Shown here: piece by piece, positions 18,760 to 27,171 of the stretch
Numbering within the stretch: the first letter of the stretch is position 1
How the letters are laid out: the number at the start of each line of letters is the position of its first letter
Source: Bernardetia sp. ABR2-2B
GTDB taxonomy: Bacteria > Bacteroidota > Bacteroidia > Cytophagales > Bernardetiaceae
DNA length: 64,000 nucleotides
Direction of reading: 5' to 3'
Assembly: GCF_037126435.1 (NCBI RefSeq)
Contig: NZ_CP147020.1
Span: 5,159,001 to 5,223,000 of the forward strand
Program-made: the position numbers and the translations under genes
Notes under the pieces: model-generated
The model's database searches: none
The model's input: the letters and a program-made list of their open reading frames with translations, nothing else
What the model was told of the DNA's origin: nothing

Positions 18760-20295
18760 CTATTTTTTGTTTATCATTTGGTCTATTTCCAATTGTTTTT
18801 GGATAACCTCATCGCTAATTTCATTATTTTCATATTCGCTTTCAAGTATTTGCTCTTCCAAACTTTTTGTTTTTTCTATTGATTTATTAGGGTCAATTTT
18901 GAACCCAAATACAATAACATCATCAGTTTGGTTTCTGAGGTTTCTCCATTTAAAAAGCGTTCTTTTCAAAATAAGACGCTGTTTTTTCATAGGTTGTTCT
19001 GATACTTCTAGTAATAACTTTCTTAGGTTTTTACTATAAAATTTTGTGTTATTTTCTCCTCCAAACTGATCTTGGTAGCCATCTGAATACATATAAAAAG
19101 TAGTTGGAACTCTAATATCTATCTGATGATTAGTAAAGTCTCTAGGCATAAACTTACGAGTAAATGTTTGTCCTATGCTCATTCTATTTCCTTTTATTAT
19201 TTTTATTTCATTGTTTTGAATGTAGATAAGAGGGTTTTTAGCACCTGCAAAAGAAAGTCGGTTTTGCTTATTATCTATCGTACAGATAGAAATATCCATT
19301 CCGTCTCTGACATCATCTCTACTAATAAATAATGTAGAAAAATAAGTTTGTAAAGCATCTAAAATAAGAGAAGGTTGAGTAATTCCTTTTTCTACAATTC
19401 CATTTAAAAGACTCTCTCCTATCATTGTAAGCATTGCCCCCGGAACGCCATGTCCTGTACAATCTCCCACAACTATTATTTTTTTATTGTTTGTCTCTTT
19501 ACACCAAAAAAAATCACCCGAAATAATATCTTTCGGACTATAAAAAACCATATAATTTTCATTTCCTAGAATTTGAGATAATTCTTTAGAGGAAGGAAGC
19601 ATAGCTTCCTGAATACGTAAAGCATACTTTATACTATCCATGGTATGCTTATTGGCTTTACTCAATTTTTCAGATTGTGTCGTTAGCTCTTCTGCTTGTT
19701 GAGAAAGTTCAGTGTTAGAAGCCATAAACTTTTTAGCTGACTCGCTTGCTACATAATTGAAGTATGCTGTAATAGTAACTACCATTACCCCAGCACTTAT
19801 CAAGTTCATTATTCCAAAAGTAAACATTCCTGTTTCAGAAATTTCTTGTATGGGTGCAAAATTAGAAGTATAAAAATAAAGACCTATATAAGAAATAAAA
19901 GCAATAATATTGGACACATACGATTTCTTACTAAAATTATTTGCCAAAAATGAAGTCATCATTGCCAAGAAAAGGTAGTAATGAAAGTTGGAATCCCAAC
20001 CTATAATGACAACTGCAAAAATAGCGTGTAAGATTATTTCTCCAATAGCAACGGTTAATAAAGTAGCACTATTAGAATCTATCTGCCTGTTTGCCATAAA
20101 AACAACAGCAAAAAGAAAGCAACTAGCAACATTAAAATAAGCCATTGAATAGACTCCAAAAATCAGAAAACAAACCAAAAATACTACATGAGCTGAAAAC
20201 CCAAGTATTCCGACCATAGTAAGGATAGCAAAATCTCGGTGCTTTTCAGGAGGTAAGTTTTCAGGAATTTGTAAAAATGGAACGGTATCTAACAT
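18760..20295 (-). CDS. Membrane PP2C/SpoIIE-type phosphatase
   Basis: The 511-residue protein has about six membrane helices in residues 22-190, a coiled coil (about 192-220) and a SpoIIE-like PP2C phosphatase domain (about 235-460). Metal-site motifs are visible: SGDFFW, VVGDCTGHGVPGAMLTMIG, and MYSDGYQDQFGG. The segment KYALRIQEAMLPSSKEL before the domain matches that of the sensor phosphatase at window start, so the two outputs are related while their sensors differ. The last 50 residues are acidic and Glu/Gln-rich. Role inferred: dephosphorylating a Ser/Thr-regulated switch protein in response to a membrane or redox cue. Confidence 0.9.
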   Translation of the reverse strand: MLDTVPFLQIPENLPPEKHRDFAILTMVGILGFSAHVVFLVCFLIFGVYSMAYFNVASCFLFAVVFMANRQIDSNSATLLTVAIGEIILHAIFAVVIIGWDSNFHYYLFLAMMTSFLANNFSKKSYVSNIIAFISYIGLYFYTSNFAPIQEISETGMFTFGIMNLISAGVMVVTITAYFNYVASESAKKFMASNTELSQQAEELTTQSEKLSKANKHTMDSIKYALRIQEAMLPSSKELSQILGNENYMVFYSPKDIISGDFFWCKETNNKKIIVVGDCTGHGVPGAMLTMIGESLLNGIVEKGITQPSLILDALQTYFSTLFISRDDVRDGMDISICTIDNKQNRLSFAGAKNPLIYIQNNEIKIIKGNRMSIGQTFTRKFMPRDFTNHQIDIRVPTTFYMYSDGYQDQFGGENNTKFYSKNLRKLLLEVSEQPMKKQRLILKRTLFKWRNLRNQTDDVIVFGFKIDPNKSIEKTKSLEEQILESEYENNEISDEVIQKQLEIDQMINKK

Positions 20296-20579
20296 ATCTA
20301 ACAGAGTTAAAAAAAATAACTATTTCTGTTTGCTTATAATCATACTTTCAATAAAGTTTAAAAATAGATTAGAAGGAAAAATAATAGAATAGTTGATTAG
20401 ATAACTAAACTATTTAGATATAGTTTTTTTTTATACAAAAAAATCAGATTAGTTAAACGGTAAGGCAATAATACTTTGACTTTTTTAGCAATTTAGTGCC
20501 ATAGCTTTCTACTGATGACATTAATTTTTTAAATCAATGCTTGGCTTTATATTGAAAAGTTGAAAAAACAAATACATTT

Positions 20580-21455
20580 TTACTTTGCTTCTCTTAATTT
20601 TTCTGCTTTTGCAACAGCTAAATTTCGTTTCTTTTGGATAGTAGCCGAAATTAGAATACTCATTTCATACAAAAACCAAATAGGAATACCGATTAAACAC
20701 TGACTAATTACATCTGGAGGAGTAATAAGGGCAGAAATAAATAAAATAACAATAATTGAATGTTTGCGATAGGCTTTCATTAATTCAGGCGTAACAATTC
20801 CCACTTGAGAAAGAAAAAACACAACAATAGGAAGTTGAAACATAAGTCCACAACCCAAAGTAAGCATTGCCACCGTAGTTACATAAGAAGAAATATCGAT
20901 TTCATTTAGAATTGTTGCATCAACTTGATAATTGGAAAGGAAGTTAATGGATAAAGGAGCAATCAAGAAATAGCCAAAAAAAACACCAATAGCAAATAAA
21001 AGAGATACAAAAAAAGTTGCTCCTCGTGCCGTATTTCGCTCTTCATTGTACAAAGCAGGTGCTACAAAACGCCAAATTTCCCAAAAAACATATGGAAAAG
21101 CACATATAAAACCAAAGGCAATTGAAGCTGCAATGTGCATCGTAAATTGTCCAGTCATGACACGATTTTGAAGAATAAAAGGCAAACTATCAATACAGGT
21201 AATACTAGACATTTTACAGAAAAACTGATAGGTCAGAAAATTAATTTTAGATGGTCCTAAAATAATCTTACCAAAAACAATATCCTTTGCTACAAAAGCA
21301 ACTACCGTAAAAACCAAAATAGCCAAAACTGCCCGAATGACATGCCAACGCAGTTCTTCCAAGTGATCTAAAACTCCCATTTCTTTTCCATTGTTAATAG
21401 TAGAAGGTAAAGAAGAGTTTTTGTTTTCTACTAAAACTGTTTCTGAATCGTTCAT
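20580..21455 (-). CDS. tatC: Sec-independent translocase subunit TatC
   Basis: TatC is the receptor of the twin-arginine pathway for folded proteins. The 291-residue product has six membrane helices and the family landmarks: MGVLDHLEELRWHV near residue 26 (recognition of the twin-arginine motif), FPYVFWEIWRFVAPALYNEER, and the late LITPPDVISQ. The N-terminal 25 residues are a polar extension. A ~30-residue insert between helices 1 and 2 (ILGPSKINFLTYQFFCKMSS) is a Bacteroidota feature. TatA/B are not encoded here. The window contains a likely Tat client, the amine oxidase at 43451-44788. Confidence 0.95.
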   Translation of the reverse strand: MNDSETVLVENKNSSLPSTINNGKEMGVLDHLEELRWHVIRAVLAILVFTVVAFVAKDIVFGKIILGPSKINFLTYQFFCKMSSITCIDSLPFILQNRVMTGQFTMHIAASIAFGFICAFPYVFWEIWRFVAPALYNEERNTARGATFFVSLLFAIGVFFGYFLIAPLSINFLSNYQVDATILNEIDISSYVTTVAMLTLGCGLMFQLPIVVFFLSQVGIVTPELMKAYRKHSIIVILFISALITPPDVISQCLIGIPIWFLYEMSILISATIQKKRNLAVAKAEKLREAK

Positions 21456-21501
21456 TGAAGGCTATCTTTATTCTTTTTTTAATAGTGCTGGTTTGTAAGT
21501 G

Positions 21502-21509
21502 CAAATATA
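21502..21509 (-). promoter_or_regulatory. Candidate -7 box of tatC
   Basis: TATATTTG on the minus strand fits TAnnTTTG and lies 46 bases before the tatC ATG. Confidence 0.4.
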
Positions 21510-21520
21510 CGCATTAAAAA

Positions 21521-21560
21521 AAATCCTTTTCTAATTCAATCATAAATTAGAAAAGGATTT
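21521..21560 (-). terminator. Intrinsic terminator of the Ser/Arg-rich lipoprotein gene
   Basis: AAATCCTTTTCTAATT pairs perfectly over 16 bases with its complement at 21545-21560, followed on the minus strand by a T-run. Confidence 0.85.
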
Positions 21561-21593
21561 AGTTATAAAAAATCTAAATACAGAGAATAGTAT

Positions 21594-22382
21594 TTATTTT
21601 CCACCTCCAGAAGAAGAACGAGAGCGAGAAGATGAACCACTACTTCTACTAGAGCGAGAAGATGAAGAACGAGTATAAGAGCCAGAGCTACTACGCCCTA
21701 CTTTACTAGCTACATTAGACTTGAATCTACTCTTTGAGTTCATAGAGTTTGAAGCAGCCGAACCTGTTCCATAAGCACGTTTTCCACCTGTAGTAGTTCC
21801 ATAATAAGGTCTTGAACCTCTATAATTGCGATTATAGTCATTGTATGAACTTCTATAAATAGGACGATTATTCATCATTCCAAACATAGAACTCATAAAA
21901 GCATACTGTCCATAGAATGCCCAAAAGCTGTTTCCACTACTGTTTGTTTGCCAAGAGCCATAACGTTTATTTCCTACATAGTTATTATAACCAGGAGGAG
22001 AGGGGATTTTTGAAACTTTACCGTCTTCATTTTTAGAAACAAGCTCCATTCCCATGTTATCTAAGTTTTTGTTAAATGTTTTTTCTGGAACGACAACCCA
22101 ACCAGAAAGAGAATCACGCACTATTTTTCCACCTGTTGTATCTTTTGCAGGTAATATAAATTTGTATTGGTGCTTATGAACATCACTACTAAATGTATTT
22201 TCTTCTAAGTCCATGTCATGTAAAATGACAGAATAGGTTTTGTATTTGCCCAAATCACGAGTATAATTATCGACTGGGTCTTTTACTACTTTGTCAGAAC
22301 TTCCTCCACAGGAAGTCAGAAACATAGATGAAAAAACTACTAAGAAAGCAGCAGAAAGATATTGAATATATTGAATTTTCAT
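21594..22382 (-). CDS. Lipoprotein with Ser/Arg-rich tail
   Basis: A lipoprotein signal peptide ends in the lipobox FLTSCGG (Cys25). Residues about 40-125 form a small folded region (YKTYSVILHDMDLEE ... SGWVVVPEKTFNKNLDNMG). A Tyr/Arg/Asn-rich segment follows (RPIYRSSYNDYNRNYRG), and the last 55 residues are almost only Ser, Arg and Gly. The same polar tail design occurs in proteins that neighbour DUF4178 genes, as here; the two genes are 82 bases apart on the same strand and probably cotranscribed. Function unknown; a surface or periplasmic protein with a disordered cationic tail. Confidence 0.8.
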   Translation of the reverse strand: MKIQYIQYLSAAFLVVFSSMFLTSCGGSSDKVVKDPVDNYTRDLGKYKTYSVILHDMDLEENTFSSDVHKHQYKFILPAKDTTGGKIVRDSLSGWVVVPEKTFNKNLDNMGMELVSKNEDGKVSKIPSPPGYNNYVGNKRYGSWQTNSSGNSFWAFYGQYAFMSSMFGMMNNRPIYRSSYNDYNRNYRGSRPYYGTTTGGKRAYGTGSAASNSMNSKSRFKSNVASKVGRSSSGSYTRSSSSRSSRSSGSSSRSRSSSGGGK

Positions 22383-22463
22383 TTTTTATTATATGGATTT
22401 AAAAATAATTAGATAAATTTTGGTAAATGTTAGTTTGAATTAGAGTTTCTTTTGAGAATGGAG

Positions 22464-23042
22464 TTATAAAGCAACAGGAGGCTCACTAGAAGGAAGGATA
22501 TTAGAAAACTCATACTCTTCTACATACTCTCCAATATATGCCTCAAAATCTCGTTCTCCAAACTGCTCTATTGAGATAGTTTTTTCTTCGTCATCATCAT
22601 AATAATCCCAAGTAATCATCTCTACAGATTCTTCACGCTTTGTAGTAGCCGTATTTCTGTAATATCCAGGGCTTTCATTATCACGATAATATTTTACGCC
22701 TTCATAAGTAATTGTCTTTGGAGGGCGTTCGTTCTCTGCAATTTGGTCGTCCAAATCTTCGCCTAATTTTATCAAACGAATTTTATTTGTCAGAGCAATT
22801 TCTAATTCGCCTTCATCTTCTAGGCTTAAATAAATTTCTTCATTTGCGCTACGCAACAAAAAAGAATAAGAAAATTCGTTATCCCCCCAATCATATTCAT
22901 ATTCTTCGGCTACTTCCCAAGTTTTTGCATCATATTCTAAGAAAAAACCAGCACGAATATCTGTAATTCTGATATTATTAGGGTCGTAATGAGGAGTTTT
23001 ATCTTCTTCTTTTTTCTTCTTTTTAAAAAATCCGAAAGGCAT
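22464..23042 (-). CDS. DUF4178 domain protein
   Basis: 192 residues, soluble, strongly acidic. After a basic start (MPFGFFKKKKKEEDK) comes a DUF4178-like domain: IRAGFFLEYDAKTWEV, EYDWGDNEFSYSFLLRS and LEDEGELEIALTNKIRL are typical, as is the later TITYEGVKYY and EMITWDYYDDDEEKTISIEQFGERDFEAYIG. The family is of unknown function. Placement directly upstream of the Ser/Arg-tailed lipoprotein suggests joint expression. Confidence 0.8.
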   Translation of the reverse strand: MPFGFFKKKKKEEDKTPHYDPNNIRITDIRAGFFLEYDAKTWEVAEEYEYDWGDNEFSYSFLLRSANEEIYLSLEDEGELEIALTNKIRLIKLGEDLDDQIAENERPPKTITYEGVKYYRDNESPGYYRNTATTKREESVEMITWDYYDDDEEKTISIEQFGERDFEAYIGEYVEEYEFSNILPSSEPPVAL

Positions 23043-23269
23043 ATAGTTAGTGATTGTATGGGTGGAAAAATTTCTATCTGACTATTTTTATTCTCTATGT
23101 ATTTAAAGAATAATTTCAAGTCAAGCTTTAAAAGTAATGATTTTAGTTTTATAAAACGTAAATCAGACTGATTTTGTTGAGAGAAATATTTTTCAAAAGG
23201 AAAATACATCAAATTACTACATCAATTATAAGTGATTTGATGTATCAAAGCAGTCGTCATTATTATTTC

Positions 23270-23968
23270 TTAGCTCTCTTTTTGTAATGCTACCATTTCG
23301 ACGAGTTTAGCAATTGTTTTTTGTATTCCTTCATTTATCTGACTGATACTTGCGTCCATCATATAACAAGGCGAAGAAACAATATTGTTGATGTCGTCAG
23401 AAATAAGTTCTGTTACAGTACACATTACAGGATTTGCGCCTGTTTTTGTCATTTCTACATTAATATCTGCAATTTGATAGGGTGATTTTTCGCTTGTTGT
23501 GCCAACTGTTAGTGTTGCTTCTATTCCAGTCCCTTCTAGTGCTTTTGCTACTGTGGTAGGCGACATACAAACGGCTGCAATGGGTTTGTTTAGTTTTACC
23601 ATTTCATTTACTAATCGTTTTACGTCTGTATTTATTTCTCCATTTGCTCCTTCAAATGCCCATTTTGTAAAATTTTTGGCTACTCCGAATCCCCCTGGCA
23701 TAACAAGTCCATCCATATCTTCAACACTTATTTCTGCTAAATCTTTTACGTTTCCTCTAGCAATACGTGCCGATTCTATCAAAACATTTCTTTTTTCATT
23801 CATCTGCTCTCCTGTCATGTGATTGATGACGTGATGCTGCTCTATATTTGGAGCGATACAAAAATAAGATGCACCTGCTTGTTCTAAAGCCAATAAAATC
23901 AAAACTGATTCCTGAATTTCTGCGCCATCATAAACGCCCGAACCTGATAACAAAACACCTATTTTCAT
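23270..23968 (-). CDS. elbB: ElbB-type DJ-1/PfpI superfamily protein
   Basis: The 232-residue protein matches ElbB (isoprenoid biosynthesis glyoxalase) in length and motifs: LLSGSGVYDGAEIQE at the N-terminus, VMPGGFGVAKN, and the nucleophile elbow AAVCMSP (Cys134), with SSPCYMM near the end. The family is reported to have weak glyoxalase activity and was linked to isoprenoid yield; its true substrate is unclear. ATG at 23968 gives MKIGVLLSGS. It is a single gene between a DUF4178 gene and a MITE-like element. Confidence 0.9.
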   Translation of the reverse strand: MKIGVLLSGSGVYDGAEIQESVLILLALEQAGASYFCIAPNIEQHHVINHMTGEQMNEKRNVLIESARIARGNVKDLAEISVEDMDGLVMPGGFGVAKNFTKWAFEGANGEINTDVKRLVNEMVKLNKPIAAVCMSPTTVAKALEGTGIEATLTVGTTSEKSPYQIADINVEMTKTGANPVMCTVTELISDDINNIVSSPCYMMDASISQINEGIQKTIAKLVEMVALQKES

Positions 23969-24009
23969 AACTACTTTTATTTTTTTTGTGGAAAATCTTT
24001 TTATATAGT

Positions 24010-24133
24010 TGTTTAAGAATAGGTGGGTATTTGTTGGTGTCGTTACGCTAAAACACCAACAAAGGTTAGGTTTTATCTCTTGTAGAATTGCATTTACAAA
24101 TGCATTTCTAAGAAAATCACAAATTCTTAAACA
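24010..24133. repeat. MITE-like element 2, 124 bp with inverted termini
   Basis: This fills most of the 330-base gap between elbB and the HupE gene. Ends TGTTTAAGAATAGGTG (24010-24025) and, inverted, TGTTTAAGAATTTGTG (24118-24133) match at 14 of 16 positions. Inside lie two more palindromes: GTTGGTGT with ACACCAAC (24033-24060) and a hairpin around ATGCATTTGTAAATGCA (24084-24109). There is no coding frame and no clear target-site duplication. Likely a non-autonomous transposon or its remnant. Confidence 0.6.
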
Positions 24134-24228
24134 GTATTTATAGTATTACTTCAAAAATATAAAAATCAGTTTGAATTAGAAAATATAAACGTATGCTCAG
24201 TAATGAGAATTTATAAAGAAACTGAAAA

Positions 24229-24261
24229 TTGATTTTTATATCAAAAAAAATAATAGTTTTG
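24229..24261 (+). promoter_or_regulatory. Promoter of the HupE/UreJ gene
   Basis: TTG at 24229-24231, 22 bases, then TAGTTTTG (TAnnTTTG) at 24254-24261; the ATG follows 37 bases later. Confidence 0.55.
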
Positions 24262-24298
24262 TATTATAAATCAATAACGTTAAATCTACTCACTAAAA

Positions 24299-24943
24299 AT
24301 GAACGAATTTTTTACTTTTATGGGAATGGGAATCGAACACATTCTACAATTTCCAGAGGGCTACGACCATTTACTTTTTATTTTAGCTTTGAGTGCTATT
24401 TATACTTTTTCAGAATGGAGAAAAGTTTTTTTATTAGTTACTGCTTTTACAGTTGGGCATTCTGTTACTCTGCTTTTGACAGTTTCTGATATTTCACCAA
24501 TTCCTAGTTCTGTGATTGAATGGCTTATTCCTTTGACAATTATTATCGTTTGTATCTTAAATTTTTTTACAAAGACAGAAGATAAATCAAAAAATATAGA
24601 TTTAGATATTTTAGACTTACCAAATAAAGATGAAAAAATAGTTTCATCAAAAATGATTCGTCGTTATAGTATTGCTCTGCTTTTTGGACTGATACACGGT
24701 TTGGGTTTTGCTAATTATTTACGTCAGATGTTACCTGACTCTTTATTTTCTCCTCTTTTAGGATTTAATGTTGGTTTGGAAATAGCTCAAATTTTAGTCG
24801 TTTTGGTAGGTTTAGCTATTGGTTTTGTAATGATGAAGTATCTTGACTTTACAAAAAATCGTTGGAAGTTAATTCTGTCTGCTATTGTTTTAGTTTTTGC
24901 TTTGCATCTTTTTGTGATGCAGACATTGGCTCTTTTTGAATAG
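24299..24943 (+). CDS. HupE/UreJ family membrane protein
   Basis: The 214-residue protein has about six membrane helices. Family motifs are GYDHLLFILAL (with the metal-ligand-like DH), VGHSVTLLL, FGLIHGLGFANYL and GFNVGLEIAQ. HupE/UreJ proteins are nickel/cobalt-type or small-solute permeases linked to hydrogenase and urease in other bacteria, but the short Bacteroidota branch has no known cargo and no hydrogenase or urease gene is near. A small stretch of acidic and Lys residues (KTEDKSKNIDLDI) forms the cytoplasmic loop between helices 3 and 4. Confidence 0.85.
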   Translation: MNEFFTFMGMGIEHILQFPEGYDHLLFILALSAIYTFSEWRKVFLLVTAFTVGHSVTLLLTVSDISPIPSSVIEWLIPLTIIIVCILNFFTKTEDKSKNIDLDILDLPNKDEKIVSSKMIRRYSIALLFGLIHGLGFANYLRQMLPDSLFSPLLGFNVGLEIAQILVVLVGLAIGFVMMKYLDFTKNRWKLILSAIVLVFALHLFVMQTLALFE

Positions 24944-24996
24944 AATGTCGTTAGATAGGATAACGGCAAAGTTTTATTAAATATACTCAATATTAT

Positions 24997-25258
24997 AACG
25001 TGAACTCGGTATTATATTTTTCAATTTTTACTCCTTTAGGAGTTCAATGTTGGTAGCAAATAAAGCAAAAAAGAAGCTCTTTACTCCTTTAGGAGTTGTA
25101 TATTTATTTCTCCATATCAAAGATTTATATGTAGTTCCTACGGAACAATTTGATTTTAATCTTTTATTTTCTACCAACATATAGTCCCGATGGAACAGAA
25201 TGCAGAAAATAGCGTGTAAATAGTTGATTTATAGCTTATTAAAACCCGAGTTCACGTT
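24997..25258. repeat. MITE-like element 1, 262 bp with 13-bp perfect terminal inverted repeats
   Basis: Ends are AACGTGAACTCGG (24997-25009) and its exact reverse complement (25246-25258). A second inverted pair, ATGTTGGTAG (25047-25056) and CTACCAACAT (25171-25180), is nested inside. Between them are short palindromes: ACTCCTTTAGGAGT twice (25030-25043 and 25083-25096), GTTCCTACGGAAC (25134-25146) and the related CCCGATGG (25187-25194). It contains no coding frame and fills most of the 396-base gap between the HupE gene and the DUF5723-like gene. Confidence 0.75.
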
Positions 25259-25339
25259 TTTCTACTACTGCCTTGAACTATTTGCAAAATTTAGCATAAA
25301 AAAGAATTCTATTTTTGTTCAGGCATAACAAAACTTTTC

Positions 25340-26938
25340 CTAGAACTTAAACCTTAGAAAACCAAGAGCAAAAGAAATATTATTTCCTCCATCTTCTATA
25401 TCCAAAATGAAAGAAGTAATATCTTGTGTACTAAACCCTGCTTCATAGTGTCCTCTTCGTGCGTGGTACGTTAAGCCAACAGGAATATTGATGTTAAAGT
25501 CTTGATTACCTCCCGTACTGACTCCAGAAGAAAGTGTTAGTAGTTTGCTCAAACGAAGATCTCCACCAATAGCATATAAATTACTTGCCAAACTACCAGG
25601 GGCATCTATATTAAGAGGTACAACTACGTCAAATCCTAAATGAGCCGTTTTGAAAAACTCATAGCTACCACCCAAACGCAACATAGCAGGAAGCTCATCG
25701 TCAAATTTTTCGCTACCTTCCCAAGATAAAGCTGAACCCTCTCCTCCTAACTGAAATGTTTCTGATGAATAGGTTATAAAATTGTAGTTATCAAAACCTC
25801 TTCCTTGCGTTTGCGCCAAAATTCCGTTTGTTATATTATAAACATTTCCTGTCCAAGACATTCTTCCATAATTTACAAGAGAAGCTCCTAAATATAAATT
25901 CCTTTTAATGACAATATTTAACCCAAAATCAATTCCATAGCCATTTCCTATGGGTTTGGGAGTAGCAAAACGAGCAAAACCTTTTTTAGGCTCATAACCT
26001 AGATTTGTAGGACTATCAATACTGAAACCTTCTACTGGAAAAGAGGGAGAAAGAGCAATTGTTTCGCCTATGAATACATTATTTCTAGCCTCTAAATCTA
26101 TAAGTGTAATACCACTAATATAACGAACGCCAATCCCTGCAAATACTTGTACATTATAACTATCTACTATTTTTGTTCCGTAAGCAAAATTATATTCTCG
26201 TGTCCAAAGCATCTGAACAGTAGAGTTATTCATAACTTCTCCATACGTTAATGATTCATTTTCTGGACGAAAACCAAAAACAACTTGGTCTCTTGTAGCT
26301 TGAGGCAAGTCAGAGCTATTGGCAATAGTTTGTCCATTTGATAACAAAAGATTTGTAAAGTAAGAAGCATTTTGTCCTAAAAATAAAATTTCACTAAGTG
26401 TAGAATTTGTTTTACTATAAAAATCCAGTCTATCACGAATGCTAAAAGCAAAACCACCAAGCTTTTCAGAGCTAAGATGAAGACCAAATAAGGTAGAGTT
26501 TATGGTAGTGGAAATAGAACCACTTGTCAAGTCTCTTGCTGCTTTTTCCTTTTGAGGATAAGTAAGTTGATAGTTATCTCCACTATTAAAAGTTTTTGGA
26601 AAATAACTTTTCAGAATCTGGTCAAATGTTATATTTTCTGTATAAAAGCCAATATTACCCTCCAGAAAGCCAAATGTAATTTTTGGGTCTCTAAAACTCT
26701 TACGAATAGCTAAGTTAGCAGGGTTTACTCCAATGGCTTGATAATCAGTAGCAAAAGTTGTGGCCACACCTCCCCTTCCTGTTACTCCATAAGAAGTTAA
26801 TTCTTGTGCAAAAAGTGTATTAGTTATCCAAAATGAAAGAGTAATAGTAAAAAATAGTATTTTTGGTATAACTATTTTTAATTTATTATTAACCATCAAA
26901 GTTTTAGAAAATCGTTGTAGTAGGAAAGTTGATTTCAT
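25340..26938 (-). CDS. DUF5723-like outer-membrane beta-barrel protein
   Basis: 532 residues if ATG 26938 is used; an internal Met at residue 15 (26896) gives a more usual signal peptide (MVNNKLKIVIPKILFF ... TLFAQ). The mature start YGVTGRGGVATTFATDYQAIGVNPANLA is the classic opening of FadL/PorV-like and DUF5723 barrels. Alternating strands follow to the end, and the last residue is Phe (GFLRFKF), as in outer-membrane proteins. A large loop region at about 220-300 holds Asn/Ser-rich sequence. Function unknown; transport or T9SS assembly partners are possible. A -7 box lies 57 bases upstream (26995-27002). Confidence 0.75.
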   Translation of the reverse strand: MKSTFLLQRFSKTLMVNNKLKIVIPKILFFTITLSFWITNTLFAQELTSYGVTGRGGVATTFATDYQAIGVNPANLAIRKSFRDPKITFGFLEGNIGFYTENITFDQILKSYFPKTFNSGDNYQLTYPQKEKAARDLTSGSISTTINSTLFGLHLSSEKLGGFAFSIRDRLDFYSKTNSTLSEILFLGQNASYFTNLLLSNGQTIANSSDLPQATRDQVVFGFRPENESLTYGEVMNNSTVQMLWTREYNFAYGTKIVDSYNVQVFAGIGVRYISGITLIDLEARNNVFIGETIALSPSFPVEGFSIDSPTNLGYEPKKGFARFATPKPIGNGYGIDFGLNIVIKRNLYLGASLVNYGRMSWTGNVYNITNGILAQTQGRGFDNYNFITYSSETFQLGGEGSALSWEGSEKFDDELPAMLRLGGSYEFFKTAHLGFDVVVPLNIDAPGSLASNLYAIGGDLRLSKLLTLSSGVSTGGNQDFNINIPVGLTYHARRGHYEAGFSTQDITSFILDIEDGGNNISFALGFLRFKF

Positions 26939-26994
26939 TTATTTATTGATTAACCTTTAACTAAAATCATAAATGCTGTATAAAGATTGATAGA

Positions 26995-27002
26995 CAAAAA
27001 TA
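26995..27002 (-). promoter_or_regulatory. Candidate -7 box of the DUF5723-like gene
   Basis: TATTTTTG on the minus strand, 57 bases upstream of ATG 26938, same sequence as the hutI box. Confidence 0.4.
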
Positions 27003-27171
27003 CAAATAAAAGATGTTAAGAAAAAGGATAGTATCTTGTTTTGTAATTAGTATCAAAAATTACTTAGATTCTTTCAAACAAACAACTTTATTGAGTTTTT
27101 AATTACGTATTTTAAAATAAAATATCATTTTATAATTATTAAATAGACTTATTCTTATTTCAGAACCACCT

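Noticed and set aside
20401-20425. ACTA/TAGT-rich stretch upstream of the membrane PP2C gene that resembles the BlaI operator
   Set aside because: The arms do not fit AACTAA-N4-TTAGTT with right spacing, and such A/T palindromes occur by chance here.
22937-23212. Minus-strand 91-residue frame over the start of the DUF4178 gene
   Set aside because: Overlaps the DUF4178 start in another frame; Lys/Ile/Leu-rich composition is that of AT-rich noncoding DNA.
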